Source of the DNA: Lasioglossum baleicum
Taxonomy: Eukaryota; Arthropoda; Insecta; Hymenoptera; Halictidae
Reading direction: 5' to 3'
Length of the DNA stretch: 64,000 nucleotides
NCBI RefSeq assembly: GCF_051020765.1
Contig: NC_134934.1
Span: forward strand, 7,826,001 to 7,890,000
The position numbers and the translations under genes were made by a program. Under the pieces are notes generated by a model. That model did no database searches, was not told where the DNA came from, and saw only the letters and a list, made by a program, of their open reading frames with translations. Positions 48,105-59,644 of the stretch are shown piece by piece (the stretch's first letter is position 1; every line of letters begins with the position of its first letter).

Positions 48105-48397
48105 CTTATAATGCTGGGATAGCTGTATTCTTAAATTTTTATTGTTAAAATTAGTTGTCACTACGAACATATCTACCTGTCACCCACGAATGATCTACGC
48201 GGCAGTGAACCTGTTAATTGATTTCTCGATGTCCCAGCATCCTCCTCGGCATCAGTCGAACCATGAATCGACCGGTGCAAAAAGAGGAGAATTTTGCCAG
48301 CTAACGCAACGGCCGCGGCGGCAAGTAATTATATAATTTTAATCGGCGCGCCGTTTTTCTGCGGGCCGGCCGTGCCGCTTCCGCGTTTCTTGCATCT

Positions 48398-48409
48398 GGT
48401 TACTGACCT
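48398..48409 (-). promoter_or_regulatory. AGGTCAGTAACC motif, copy 2
   Basis: The minus strand reads TTTCCGAAG/GTCAGTAACCAGATG. It resembles a donor and, with the preceding GA, an FTZ-F1-like extended half-site. It shares its flanks with copy 1. Confidence 0.35.
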
Positions 48410-48880
48410 TCGGAAATCCGAGCTATTGGCCGGCACTCGATTTCTTTTCGTGCTTCTTCGGGCTCTCGTTCTTAACGGCCGAGAAGCGACGACGGGGAAT
48501 CTGGTGTTGGTGGCGACGGAAAAACTCGAGGATCGATTTCGCGTCTTCCTTTCCACGATGATTATCGTCGGGCGAGGAGTCGCTACCGTTAGCGGCCGAG
48601 AAGGCGATCTTGCTGGTACCGAGAGTGTAACCATTAACGCGAGCTTTCGATCGACACCCGCAAAATATTTACGTCGCCTCGAACCTTCCACCGGCAGTTC
48701 CGTTCCTTCGTTCTACCTACCTGTCTTCAGCGTAAAAGCATGCATATAAACGTTCCGAGCAACTAAATCATTTCTCGCTTCGGGAGGAGAGAGTCTGACG
48801 AAATTTATTCACCATGTATTTTCGGAACCGCATTCTCATTTTACTTTACATTTCGTTGTCGAAGCGTTCGATTGATACTT

Positions 48881-48991
48881 TTCTATCCAATGATTTTCCC
48901 TGATAAGAGTGACAGTGATTGAAATCATCCATTTTCTGTCCAATGATTTTCCCTAATAAGAGTGCCAAAGATGATTGAAATCATTCATTTT
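48881..48991. repeat. two-copy tandem repeat, unit about 54 bp
   Basis: TCCAATGATTTTCCCT is followed by AATAAGAGTG or GATAAGAGTG and GATTGAAATCAT, twice in tandem. Confidence 0.8.
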
Positions 48992-49225
48992 CGTTACAGT
49001 TATTACAGTACTTTCTAAACTGTACTTTTACACGGCAACGTAATGAATGGTACATCTACAAACAAGGTCATTCAAGGGTGAATTATTTCACGCATCGTTG
49101 AGCCTAACGTTGATCCCCTCGTTGGGTTCAAGATAAATGACTAATGTATGAAATTGCTTGCCAGAGGTCCAGGAGGAAGGCATCGCCATTTAGTTTCTTT
49201 TGACGCATTTATATACGTAACGCCA

Positions 49226-49340
49226 GTTAAAATACCACTAAAAGTATGCTTAAAATAATTGACGAACGGCTGTTACAAATGGAATCTAAAATTGCCACCT
49301 GAAATATCCTCGAAACAATCCGCCTTCCGAGTATTGAAGA
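49226..49340. mobile_element. relative of the short element at 40915
   Basis: TACCACTAAAAGTATGCTTA and AATTGACGAACGGCTG, then CCGCCTTCCGAGTATTGAAG, correspond in order to segments of the 40915-41017 element. The ends are diverged. Confidence 0.45.
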
Positions 49341-49818
49341 TTGGTATTCCGGAGGACTAGAATTTTCTCGTAGCTCCGGAGCGTTTCGGAGAGAACGGTA
49401 GCCGGCGAGCGGGTTGAGCGCCGCGAAACGAGGTGAGATAATTAATTAAAATAATGTAACGCCAGGAGGAGCGCGTCGAAGACGGTGCGCGGCGAAGGGA
49501 TTGGCGCGTAGCGAGCGTTCACCGTGAACCGGCTGTTGCGGGCGTTAAAGTCTCCGAGATCTCCGAGCTATGTGGCGCGCACACGAGGCTCTCTCGGGCC
49601 GCTGCTGTCGATTTATCGCGCCTTGAGCGGTTGCGTAAGAGGTCCTTGGTCGAATAATACACAGTCAAGGCGAGTCTCGCCAATGTCCCCTCGGACGCGT
49701 GCGAATCGTAAATTTGAAAGTCGATCGAAAGTAACGCGGCCCGGCAACCTTGGCGAGTCTCTCTGCGAACGAATTTTATTTTCCGTGGCGGATCGCGTTC
49801 GTTCCCGGGGTCGAATCC

Positions 49819-49830
49819 GGGGGGGGGGGG
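49819..49830. repeat. poly-G run
   Basis: Twelve G residues. Length may be unreliable as sequenced. Confidence 0.8.
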
Positions 49831-50478
49831 CTCGCGAGAATCGAGATACGAGCAAAGGGACGTGCGACCGCTTCTTTTGCATAATGTCGCGCGTCCACAC
49901 TCGGTCGAGCGTATCCCATCGAATTACCGATTTTTCCACTTCGGCAAACGATCTTTGAATTCGAACGTGTAAGGTGTCTCGAGGAGGGGCCGAGGGACGA
50001 AGACGGAGGAGGAGGGGGAGGATCGTTCCGCGTCGAGATAAGTCAACGCGTTGAAACGTACTGCGTCGTTAGGGCCGCGTTGCGAGATCGTCGATCAAGA
50101 TATTCGATCCCGCGAACGTGCACGCGGGGAATCTGCGATCGTGTTTTCCCCGGCCGCTGGGGCGCTTATCGTAAATTCCGATGGTAATATTTTTCGTGGG
50201 AAAAACTGGGAGAGGAGCCGCGTGTCCAAGCGACGAGGAAAGGGAAACTGGATTCCGCGAGCGAGCGCGACGCGAAAAAGCGAGAAACGCGACGGAAAAT
50301 CGGAACGTTCTCGGATTTGCTGTTCGCGGATAAAGCCTACTAGACGAGGAAACGAATTGATCGAGACGCGAGCTAGAGACGGACGCGGAGGACGAGGAGG
50401 AGAACGATCGGTTGAGCCGCTGAGCCTCGCGGAGCGGGTAACCGGAACGGAACGGAGCGGAGCCGAGCGTTCGCGAGT

Positions 50479-50490
50479 GGTTACTGACCT
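50479..50490 (-). promoter_or_regulatory. AGGTCAGTAACC motif, copy 3
   Basis: The minus strand reads GCTAGAG/GTCAGTAACCACTCG. Same core as copies 1 and 2 with less similar flanks. Confidence 0.3.
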
Positions 50491-52261
50491 CTAGCATCGA
50501 GCACTCTTACGCTTGCACTACTTAGGCTCCGGCTCGTCGTTACCGAGCCCGCGAGCTCGCCTTCTCTCGCGCGATCACGCTAAATCGCCACTTTTCTCGG
50601 CGTAGCTTCGACGTTCTAGCATTACGGCGTTACAGCGTTACCTTTACCTTCACCTTGCGCCTGCTGCCTATCCGCCTACCTCCTAACGTCTCCCACCCCT
50701 CCGTCGCCGCTTCCGCTCACCGAGACGACGGAAGGCCAATAGCGTGTTTCGCGTGTCTACCGGAAGTGCATACTGCAATCTGTGTCATAGACAGCCGGAG
50801 CGGCGTTCAGAGAACTCGCTTCTTGCTTCCTTTCGTCTGCGACGCCCCCACCAACCCCTCCTCTCGATCCGCTCACCCCGCCCCACGGTACTTTCCTATT
50901 TTTAATTGAAACGCGCGTTAATCATCCTTCCACTCTCCGCCTCCGCTCCGAGAGCTTTATTTATTATTTATTTATTTATGTATTCGTTTCCGGCGAGATC
51001 GCATTTTTGCGCTGCAAACGGTGCACAGTCTCTAAGCGCGGGCGTGCAGCGCTGTAATCGACGCATCCGCAGAGCGTCGGGACGAATTACGTCATTATTA
51101 GGAACAAAACAAAGCTTCCTTTTCCGTTTGAGATAACCTTTGCGTCTTCGGGAACATCTAGAATCGATGCTGATCAACCTTAACCCCTCGTCGAACGTTC
51201 CTTTTCATCCACTGATCTATTGGAAGTCATAGTGAGTTCAGGGATCTTACGACTAGAATAGGCACAATTTCAAATATGACAATTAGAAACGTCAATGTAC
51301 TATTTTCAATATGTTTAACTTAGTTTTTATTCAGTAGTAAGTTTCATTAGTAGATAACTCTTCTGTTAAACTGTTCCAATGTTTTATGAAGGAGGAACGT
51401 TGGAGGAACATTTCATATATAATACATTTGAACAATGAATCCGAGCCATGAAAAATTGCCGGCACCGAACGTGTTGAACAATTAAGGTACAAGTTGGTTA
51501 CATCCATTGGCTTTTCGCGGAAAATAACCGCGAAATCGAAAAGGAGATGACCGAGAAGCGAGACTCGACGGTTGTTGCTTGTCCGCGCGATAAACTTTCG
51601 AACGGAGTTCTCGAGCTCGAAAATCACGTTCGCGGAATCGGTAGAAAAATCACAACGGCGATTTCCCCGTGGCTCGGCTCGGCCGTCTACTTTTGATCGC
51701 GACGGCGGCGCGGCGGGAGCTGAGAGAAGCGCTAAGTATGACACGACCGGCGCGAGAGATGTCCGCGGCGAGTTCGTTAACCCCTGAAAATACTCTCTTG
51801 CGTCGTGGTTGCGTGCTTGGTGCACCGAGAGATGCACTAGTTTACTTCTTTCCGTGTCGTGGAGGTGGTTTTGCCGAGCGACGACGAGCCAGACCCGAAG
51901 CCAAAGTCGGAGCGGAGGCATCTACACCTAGATACTACGTGCAGCGTACCTGACGACACCAGCAGACTTCGCCGGTACTTCGCCATTAGAAACTTCACCT
52001 ACATCTCGGCCGATCGCGAAAGGTCTCTGCCTCGCGGCCAACGATCGACCGAACCGTGATCGAGCGAATAAAATCATACTTTACGGTACAGCGGAACCGC
52101 TTCGGCGCCGATTTTTCCATTCCCACCTTGGAATCTTCTCGCGATCCCTTCAGCAGTTTCTCATCGATTTGCTACATTCCCTTCAGAATATTCTCCTTGT
52201 TTCCTTCAGAAATTTCTGCACCGATCTTCGCTTGATCTCAACATTTCGGGATGATTGTTTC
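50491..52261. other. CpG-rich unique sequence, no gene supported
   Basis: Dense GC-rich sequence at 50.5-51.1 kb and 51.5-52.1 kb. Frames overlap on both strands. The 196-codon minus frame at 51331-51921 shows no domain. I see nothing that can be named. Confidence 0.35.
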
Positions 52262-52440
52262 CCTAAAAAGCTTAATACCCACGTCGGACTTAAACCCGAC
52301 CGTAGTAAGCTGATGCCCCACCGCTGAACCTACACAGGTGTCTCGCACGCGAAGATGCTATCATCTGGGCTACTAGATACGTCGACAAAATCAAAGTATC
52401 TAAAAAACAAAGACCCATTCTAAAGAAACCCAAAAGGGTC
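52262..52440 (-). mobile_element. possible tRNA-derived SINE
   Basis: The minus strand has TAGCCCAGATGA (52372-52361), close to a pol III A box, and GGGTTTAAGTCC (52297-52286), close to a B box, 64 bp apart. Another GGTTCA lies between them. It does not fold as a normal tRNA. A retroposed SINE head or a diverged tRNA pseudogene would both fit. Confidence 0.3.
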
Positions 52441-52581
52441 TTCTTATACTACATGTGACGACTACCCCTTTGCCTGCTGCTTGCCTAAAACTTTAGTGGG
52501 CCAACCATTGCGCGACAGTAACGAATTGCGAATATGTATCTATAAATAAGAAAACAGAAAATCAATTTTGAATATAATAAT

Positions 52582-52774
52582 TAGACTGCAGATCTTTATG
52601 CAAAATAAAAATATTCTGCATTGTGGGAAGTAGGAATAAAATAAAAATGATGTCATTCCTTGATGATTTTGTTACATTAAAGGTAACGTTACAGCGTCCT
52701 TTTTCTCTAATCTCTTACTGTTTTATATTTCATCCAATCAATTTCTTGGTAAATACATAAAGATCCACAGTCTA
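52582..52774. mobile_element. TAGACTGCGGAT-family TIR element, best-preserved copy
   Basis: The left end TAGACTGCAGATCTTTATGC and the right end CATAAAGATCCACAGTCTA are inverse copies over 19 bp with one mismatch. It is 193 bp with interior AAAATAAAAATATTCTGCATT and a TTACTGTTTTA segment. It has no coding capacity. It is flanked by TA-rich DNA. Confidence 0.85.
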
Positions 52775-54293
52775 ATAGTAATTAATAAGCTTTTAGTTCA
52801 AGTTTGGTAAACATTGGTTGTGCCAATGTAGTATTATCATGCGTGAATTTCTCGTTAGTTAACCAACTATAATAATTGTAGGCTCTATGTTGGGGATTTG
52901 TACACAAAATCACCAATCATATCGCAACCGTTGGCCAACCATAAATGCTACTAGGGTTTACAGTCGCTTAGAACATTTTTGAGGAAGCAAGAGGGAGGAA
53001 CGCGGGAGAAACTCCGCCGTAAATCGGACTCGCCCTGTTCGCGAGAGTCGAGCGGCTAATTAGTCGAAAAACGAAACTCCCGTGCACCCGTCAGGCTGCA
53101 TAATACTTATCGATGAACGAGAGTTCGCCCGGTCCGCAGGAATTCCTGTATCGCGGCAGGACGAACGTTCGAGTTCGAGAGGCGAGAAAGAAAGTATTCC
53201 TCTTGATTCCGAGCCGTTAGGTGGAAAAGCTACTTCACCTACATTGCGAAGACGCGTCTCGTTTCCCCGCGACGAGTAATTACGGTCGGCAGACGTCGAC
53301 GCTCCCGGCCGCGCGAGATAAGAACGGCTGGTGATTAGCGTGATTAGATGGACAGACCCAGAGATTTGCGGCGGACTCGCGTGTCTACGGGGCGTTCGAT
53401 GCCTTCCATCCTAAGACCATAGCCAGCACCATGGATGTTTCCATGGGACCTCGTTTCCTGGAACACGCTCCGTTCCGGCTTCCGTTTCGATGCCTCTGTT
53501 ACATCGATGGGAGCTATCGTTTCGAGTTCGTACAGCCTGTACCCTAGTAGCATTTATGGTTAGAATTTTGTTGCTACTTCGTTGCAGTATTGGTTGCAGT
53601 ATTAGAAATGTCGCCGCTTTATGCAGGTGGGCCAACGATCATGGTAAACGACGCACAGTGGGCGAGAAACTGATCTTTTTGGACAAAAATCTGCCGACAA
53701 CTCAGTTTTTCATCGATTCAATTGGTATTTTTTTTTAAATGTTCGTTAAGGACTATACTTTGATGACGTGCTGCGCGAAAATCGTTAACTGTCACAAGAA
53801 ATCAAGAATCCTTATCTAGAAAACCCAATAACTCCGATACTTCATCCGCCCATACCAAAAATTTGCATGAACTATTATAAATATTAATGATTAATTTATT
53901 CGTGCTCCTCCCATATCTTCTGCGCGTAACTCCTAATGCGAAAGTTTTAAGAGTAAAAAAAAGTAAAAATTCGACTTCGCTCCCGTAGAACCAAGGTCCA
54001 ACAACCTGCGAGGTCCTTGAACGGCGAATAGAAGACTTCGTCCTTGAAACGTTCCCGTGCCTAGCTGCTCAGCAATTTCGTCAGCTCGACCTTCCTCGTC
54101 CAAAGTCGGCGCGCGCTCGTGAATTCACGGTGGTGCTCGCCAGGCTTGCGAGTTCTTCTGTCGCAATTCGTTCGAGTCTTCAGCCGTTCCTCCTTCTTTT
54201 AATTCGGCTGGTATGTCTATGAAACACCGAACAGAATTTTTATTCGTTTAGTTACCCGTTGAACCAACGATAGTGTCATTTAATAAACTGCGG
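52775..54293. other. unique sequence, no gene supported
   Basis: CpG-rich DNA at 52.98-53.6 kb between AT-rich flanks. It contains the second copy of a 19-mer described under findings at 53766. No exon chain was seen. Confidence 0.35.
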
Positions 54294-54675
54294 ATTGTAT
54301 GCATTTTTTACGAAAATGGGTAGCCACGATTTAAAACTGTGGAAATGTTAAAAGATTTCAAGAGTATCCATTCTTTACAACTTATTAACATGATTGAAGC
54401 AAGAAGAAAATGTTGATGTTGTTCCAGTGTGTTGCAATTGGTTTGAACATACTTTCCACGAGTATCCATTATTTACAACTTATTAAAATGATTGAAGGAA
54501 GAACGAAACGTTGATGTTGTTCCTCTGTGTTGCAATTGATTTGAACATACTTTCCACGAGTATCCATTATTTACAACTTATTAAAATGATTGGAGGAAGA
54601 ACGAAACGCTGATGTTGTTCCTGTGTGTTGCAATTGGTTTGAACACTCTTATTTTGTACAGAGGTTCACAGTCTA
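54294..54675. mobile_element. TAGACTGCGGAT-family element with internal minisatellite
   Basis: The left end is TAAACTGCGGATTGTATGCA. The right end is GAGGTTCACAGTCTA. The interior shares AATGGGTAGCCACGATTTAA with the copy at 59.6 kb. It then expands into three tandem units of 98 bp starting at 54362, 54460 and 54558, each with GAGTATCCATT, TTACAACTTATTAA and GATGTTGTTCC. Confidence 0.8.
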
Positions 54676-54745
54676 GTCATTAATATTCATTTGAATGCCG
54701 GCGAGCTCAGCTAGCAATAATATTATTACATCACATTTTGAACGG

Positions 54746-55535
54746 AATGTCAGTGTACTGGAGGAATGCGTTCCGCAGTACTGTAATTAGACAGTGTATT
54801 TATTTAGGGCAAAGTACTAAGAACAAAACCTCATCGAAGATGGTTCTCTTCGCCTAATGGGCCAAAGGAGGAAGCGCCTACTGGTCCCGATGAGTCCTAA
54901 ATATCCAGGGCTCATTGAGGATGTGACGCAGAGAAAATTACGATATCCAGTAAAGGGTCGAGTCCACGGAGATACAGTTTCGAAAAATAGTTGGCCGCGT
55001 ATCTGGCCTAGGCATTGTCTAGGACGCATTCTGATGAGGCCTCTGTCGGGGTCCGTAGAATTCCGGTTGTCCCGAGACAGGTCTCGAAAGAAAGGGAAAA
55101 ATGCGTCGGACTGGAACGGTTCGCGTTGCTCGAAGGGCGACCGGGGTTGAGCGCGCGGTAACGTTACTTCTCCCGTGGCAGCCAGTTGTTCGTTTTCATT
55201 TGGGGTCCAGAAATCCGAGCGGTACGTCCCTGACGGTCGCAATGTCTGGCTAGGCTAGGCACGGGAGTACTGTTAGCTTTGGGGCCCGAGCGAAGCCGAG
55301 AGCCCTGAGCCGGCCCCGCTCGAGAGCCAGAACGAGTAACACACGACGAGGAATAATAGAACGAGAGAAGGCCCGACGAAGAGGAACGAGAACACCGAGA
55401 GAAGAACAGCACGAAGAAAAAGAGGAAAGAAAGGGAGGAGAACGCGGTATAAAATGCGGCTCTAGCCGGATAAAACTAAAAAAGTATTTGTAAACACGTG
55501 CATTTTCGGGTCTTCGGTTTATCACCTACAACAAC
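54746..55535 (+). mobile_element. possible solo LTR or retroelement remnant
   Basis: A CpG-rich 0.8 kb block starting near a TGT and ending CTACAACA, with TATAAAA at 55448 and GATAAAA shortly after, in an otherwise AT-rich setting. The arrangement of promoter and poly(A)-like signals near the 3' end resembles an insect LTR. No second LTR, primer-binding site, target duplication or gag/pol frame was found. Confidence 0.2.
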
Positions 55536-55564
55536 GTGTAAAAGTTTCCTAGGCGAGAATGAAC

Positions 55565-55662
55565 GATGGGTTACGAAAGTAGAGGCTTTAAGCTTCGTAA
55601 TGAGTCCAGGTTTATTGCAGTACTATTTCTTTTTTTAACGAAGTTGTCACAGTTTAAACATT
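55565..55662. mobile_element. partial relative of the 33781 element
   Basis: It shares AAAGTAGAGGCTT, then a GAG-CC-GGT segment, TTTTTTAACG/AAAAAATG and GTTGTCACAGTTTAAA in the same order as the right half of 33781-33984. Confidence 0.45.
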
Positions 55663-56990
55663 GGTGATTCGGTGAATATATTTTGGATCCACTGTAGAAA
55701 CGAGTAGAATGCGAGTGACGGACAGGGACAAAATAAGCCTAATTTTGCGCAACTGGCATATTAGATGTGGGACGGGGGGCCTTGAGGAATCGTACGTTGA
55801 GCTATAATGTAACACCGAGTCGGAAACATCGAGGTTCGTCCTCGGTCGGTGTCGACGCTCGCTCGTTCATCGTCCTCGCTCGCCTCGAGACCGCTCAGAA
55901 GTGAAGTGGCACACAATGCGTAAGAGTATTTTCAGGGGTCGACGACCGCTCTGCTTCCTCGAGGCTGTCCCTAGCGATGGCTTCGACCGCGAACCGAACG
56001 GTATCGACTCTCCTCTCGAGAAACCGCGCGAATGTGGCTGCTCTCGGAGCCGGACCGAGTCCTCCCGGGCCATCCAACGGGATTTTTTTCGCCGGCCCGA
56101 AGGCTCCGCTTCTTCCGCGGTTATTTTTGCCGATTTTCGGCCCGCGATTCACCAACGAACCCGTCAAGGATGCCCGACAACATCGAGTCGCGACATATTT
56201 ACCGGATTCCTCGGGCTCGTGCGTTTTCCTCGAACGGAATCACCAAATGTCGGCGATCCTCCCGTCACTGTTCTCCTCCGCAAGCGATTCCTACCCTCTC
56301 CTCCCTTTCTCCGTGATCTCCTCGACCCTGAAACCTTTGCGAGCCGATCGCTCGCTCCTTTGTCCTTCCACCTTTTTTGCCGGCTCGTGCCCCGTTGGTC
56401 GTCTCAATTCGCGTCACTGGAAACTCGTTGCCGGCTCGTCGAACGCCGCGCCGCTGCGTTGGGTCAATGAATTTGATTCGTGTGTCCAAGAATCCCCGAC
56501 GCGTTATCTACCGAGCATTAAAACTGACTGGAATGTTTCACCTAATAAAACAGATTCTATGCGATTTTGAGTAGAATCACGCAATTCCCATGAAAGCACC
56601 TTCGTAACCTTGATATTTATAAGATTAAAAATCTGGAAGCGGTCAGTCGAAAAGCAAAAAAGCCACCACATGAAGATCCCCCTTTCTTTTTGCGTTTTGC
56701 CCAACCGGTACCTCCGCATTGTATGCAGAACTCTCGCGTGATTAACAGGAACTATAATCACTCGACGCTAAACGCCGCGTGCAAACCATGAGTAGAGACA
56801 AAATCGGTCAAAATCTCGCACTTGTTTACAACTCTGATTGCTCGCTATTCAAATCACTTCTGTCTTTATTTATAATTCGAGATAGCGATGATAGATCCAA
56901 TTACACATAGTACAGGGAAATGTATGATAACAGCGGAGTTCCTGCGTTCATGGCAAAACATGCGTTGGTGTAATTCAGAATACAGTATTT
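55663..56990. other. unique sequence, no gene supported
   Basis: GC-rich plus-strand frames of 189-197 codons at 55.9-56.6 kb overlap each other and minus frames and show no domain. Nothing else was recognised. Confidence 0.35.
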
Positions 56991-57621
56991 TATCGATAAT
57001 TGTCCCCAACACGGGTCTGCTCAGGGACAATTATCCGCCAGGGATACTATTCCTTGACTTTTGCCGAACGTAGAAAAGGACAGTGGAGATCGAGAGGCCT
57101 TTCACGCCGAGAAGTGTAAACATAACTAATTCAATGACAAAACTTCTTTACTTTTCATTATTTATTGGTGAGACTTTAATCAACATATTCGTGGCATTTT
57201 TCTGATGAAAATGATACCAATTATGATATAATTCCAATTATATTTGCTTGTGTAATGAACGATGAAAGTTTTCGACGCAAAGAAGGACAGAGTATGGGAA
57301 AGAAAGAGACCCGGAGAGTCGCAGCGCGCCGGCACAGTTCAAAGAACCTCCCATACGTTGTTCTTCCTTGTAAATATTCTTATATTCATTGTAAATATTA
57401 TCCGAATTGTATCATATTTGGTATCATTTTCATTTAAAAAATGCCACGAATATGTTGGTCAAAATCCCATTAAAAAATAATGAAGAATACAAAAGTTTTG
57501 TTATTGGATTAGTGTGGTCTCACCGATATACCCGAGCCGTATGATGTCATACTTCTCGGCGATCTTCTTGGCCCCTCAAGGGGGTACACCCCGCAGGGTA
57601 GTTCTGGGACAATTATCGATA
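56991..57621. mobile_element. large foldback element with TATCGATAATTGTCCC ends
   Basis: The left end TATCGATAATTGTCCC (56991-57006) is repeated exactly as the inverse at 57606-57621. A second, highly matched pair of arms lies inside: 57125-57246 against 57385-57513, sharing CAACATATTCGTGGCATTTT and GAAAATGATACCAA, around a 138 bp spacer. It is 631 bp with no transposase. The exact TA-rich termini fit a non-autonomous DNA transposon. Confidence 0.85.
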
Positions 57622-58096
57622 CAATGCTGTAGTTAGAAGACTGAATCTTTTAATCTAAATCTCTGGAGGCTTGCGCTGGGCGACGTATTATGCCAGCGAC
57701 ATCGCTATTCTGTACTGGGCCCGATACGTGACTTTTTTTAGTTTGGCTACGTCGGCGTTGGGCCTGTGTTTCGATAATACGCCTAAAATCGTCGTCTCTA
57801 GGGCTCAGCGCGGCGGGTGCTTGGAGCTACAACATGTCTGGTTTCCTGGTGGCTGGAAAACCTCAAGGTTTGGTCGCCACATGTGCGGCCTTGGCGTATC
57901 CTTGGGCCCGCTTCAAGCACCTAGATTTTAGTTCCCCCCACTCGGCGAAAAAGTAGGGATGAAACCCTGTAGAGGTAGGGAGTAGGGATGGGATCAAGTT
58001 TAATATGTACTCACGAATCCAAGTCAATTTCAATAACCAAGTTTCATTTCATGGGTTTCGATTACTACTTAAAAGCAATAATGTTTCAATGATTAT
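57622..58096. other. unrecognised sequence
   Basis: It includes an 86-codon plus frame (57671-57931) rich in aromatic residues. It has no recognised domain and could be part of a decayed element next to the foldback. No function is proposed. Confidence 0.3.
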
Positions 58097-58262
58097 TAGA
58101 CTGCGGATGTTTATGCAAAATAGAAAATGTTTGCATTGACTGCAGGACACAGAAGCCGAATAAATATTCGATTCTTCTTTTAATTATCCTATCGAGCTGA
58201 AATTAATACACTGATGTCCTTAAATCTTCTTAATTCGTCCACTGCTTTACATTGACCGTGTC
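58097..58262. mobile_element. TAGACTGCGGAT-family TIR element, copy with degraded right end
   Basis: The left end is TAGACTGCGGATGTTTATGC, then AAAATAGAAAATGTTTGCATT. The interior has GATGTCCTTAAATCTTCTTA and TCCACTGCTTTACATTGACC, the inverse of the interior at 59655-59690. The right TIR is lost. Confidence 0.65.
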
Positions 58263-58290
58263 CATTTTCAAAATGATTATATTTGAAAAG

Positions 58291-58347
58291 TTTTATACAA
58301 ATATGTTATACAAACTTATACAAATATGTTATACATTTTATACAAAC
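58291..58347. repeat. AT-rich tandem repeat
   Basis: TTATACAAATATGTTATACA occurs twice in tandem with a third partial unit. Confidence 0.8.
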
Positions 58348-58599
58348 TGATACCGAACCTCGGAATGAGTACTTACAAGTTTCGAAAAGATACATACTTA
58401 TAATTACTTCGATGTTGAAAGGAATCAAATCTTTCGCAAGTAGTACTCGAATCTTGGAAATCAGAACTGCATGGTAGGTTTTAAGCACTTTCTTGATTAA
58501 ATTCGTCACTATTTACAGAATAATACTTCCGATAGATTATGAAATTATAGTTATACATGTGTTATATATGTTTCAAAGTTTTTGATCGCGGGCCGCGTG

Positions 58600-59640
58600 T
58601 TTGACATGCCTGCTGTAGAATATATTCCCACTAAAATGCAGTGCAGAACGAAGCAAATGGTCTGAATGAAAAGTCAAGCAAAAGCGGCACGGAACGTGTT
58701 AAAGGAGCTTTTAAATACTATGTCTTGTAGTTGATCCGACAAAGACCCGCTGTCTAACGATAGCATCACGCTGGAAAACCCATGGACGGCACGTGTCTTC
58801 TTCGATTCCCTCAAATCTCTAGCAGAACTACGTCTTCACCCACGAGAAAGAGCACAGCGAGGCGTCGTTCGGTTCTATTATCCAGGACCGAGGCTTTTTT
58901 CGCGTGGAGGGTTCAACGTTCGAGGTTAAACGGCCGACCCTGAAACTTCCAACCTGTCGAATTCGTAGCCGTGGCCAGCTCGTGACTAAGCCTCCGTTTA
59001 TCTCGAATCTACGATCGTTGGATCGTCAAACTGTTTCGTAATTCACCAGCAAGGCACCGCGATCCGGCTCCATGATGCAGATCGAAATTTTCAACCACGA
59101 TAAATCAGGGAAAGGCAATTGCTCTCGCTTAGCGACTTCGTAAATCGGCGACCGGTGCAACGGAAACTCCGCTGACCCAGAATAGCGTCCGCGATCGCGA
59201 ACGTTCTTCGACGCGCGAGAAAATTCGCGGGAAGAAAGAACGTTCTTATTTTGATCAGCATCGTCGGGTCGACTGCAACGCAGAAAAATTAAACAGAAGA
59301 TTCACAAACTCTCTCGGGAGAGTTGCAAAAGCTTGTTTCTTAGGTGGTTGCCTCGAACCGTTTTCTTTTTATTGAAGCGTTTGTAGGTTCGAAATTTAAT
59401 TAGCTGTGCAGAAGTGTTCACAAAGCCTTGCTGATTGGTTGAACACTTGGATCGACTTGGTCAAATAGTTGTAAGGAGTTGGAGGTACAAAAATATTGAC
59501 GAGCTTGAATGTTGGGGTTAGCAATTATCGTTCGAACGTTAAGAGGTAACTGTAGATTTCTTTAAAGATTTGGTTGGTCTCTTTCGTCGTCCAAGGTATA
59601 GGTAAAAACGAAGCTGCTCTTCCATAGTTAATACGTTATT
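58600..59640. other. unique sequence, no gene supported
   Basis: Moderately CpG-rich DNA without frames above 60 codons. No repeats or RNA genes were recognised. Confidence 0.4.
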
Positions 59641-59644
59641 CTAT

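Noticed and set aside
57671..57931. 86-codon frame next to the foldback element as a transposase remnant
   Set aside because: No DDE-type motif or helix-turn-helix is visible, and the length is too short to judge.
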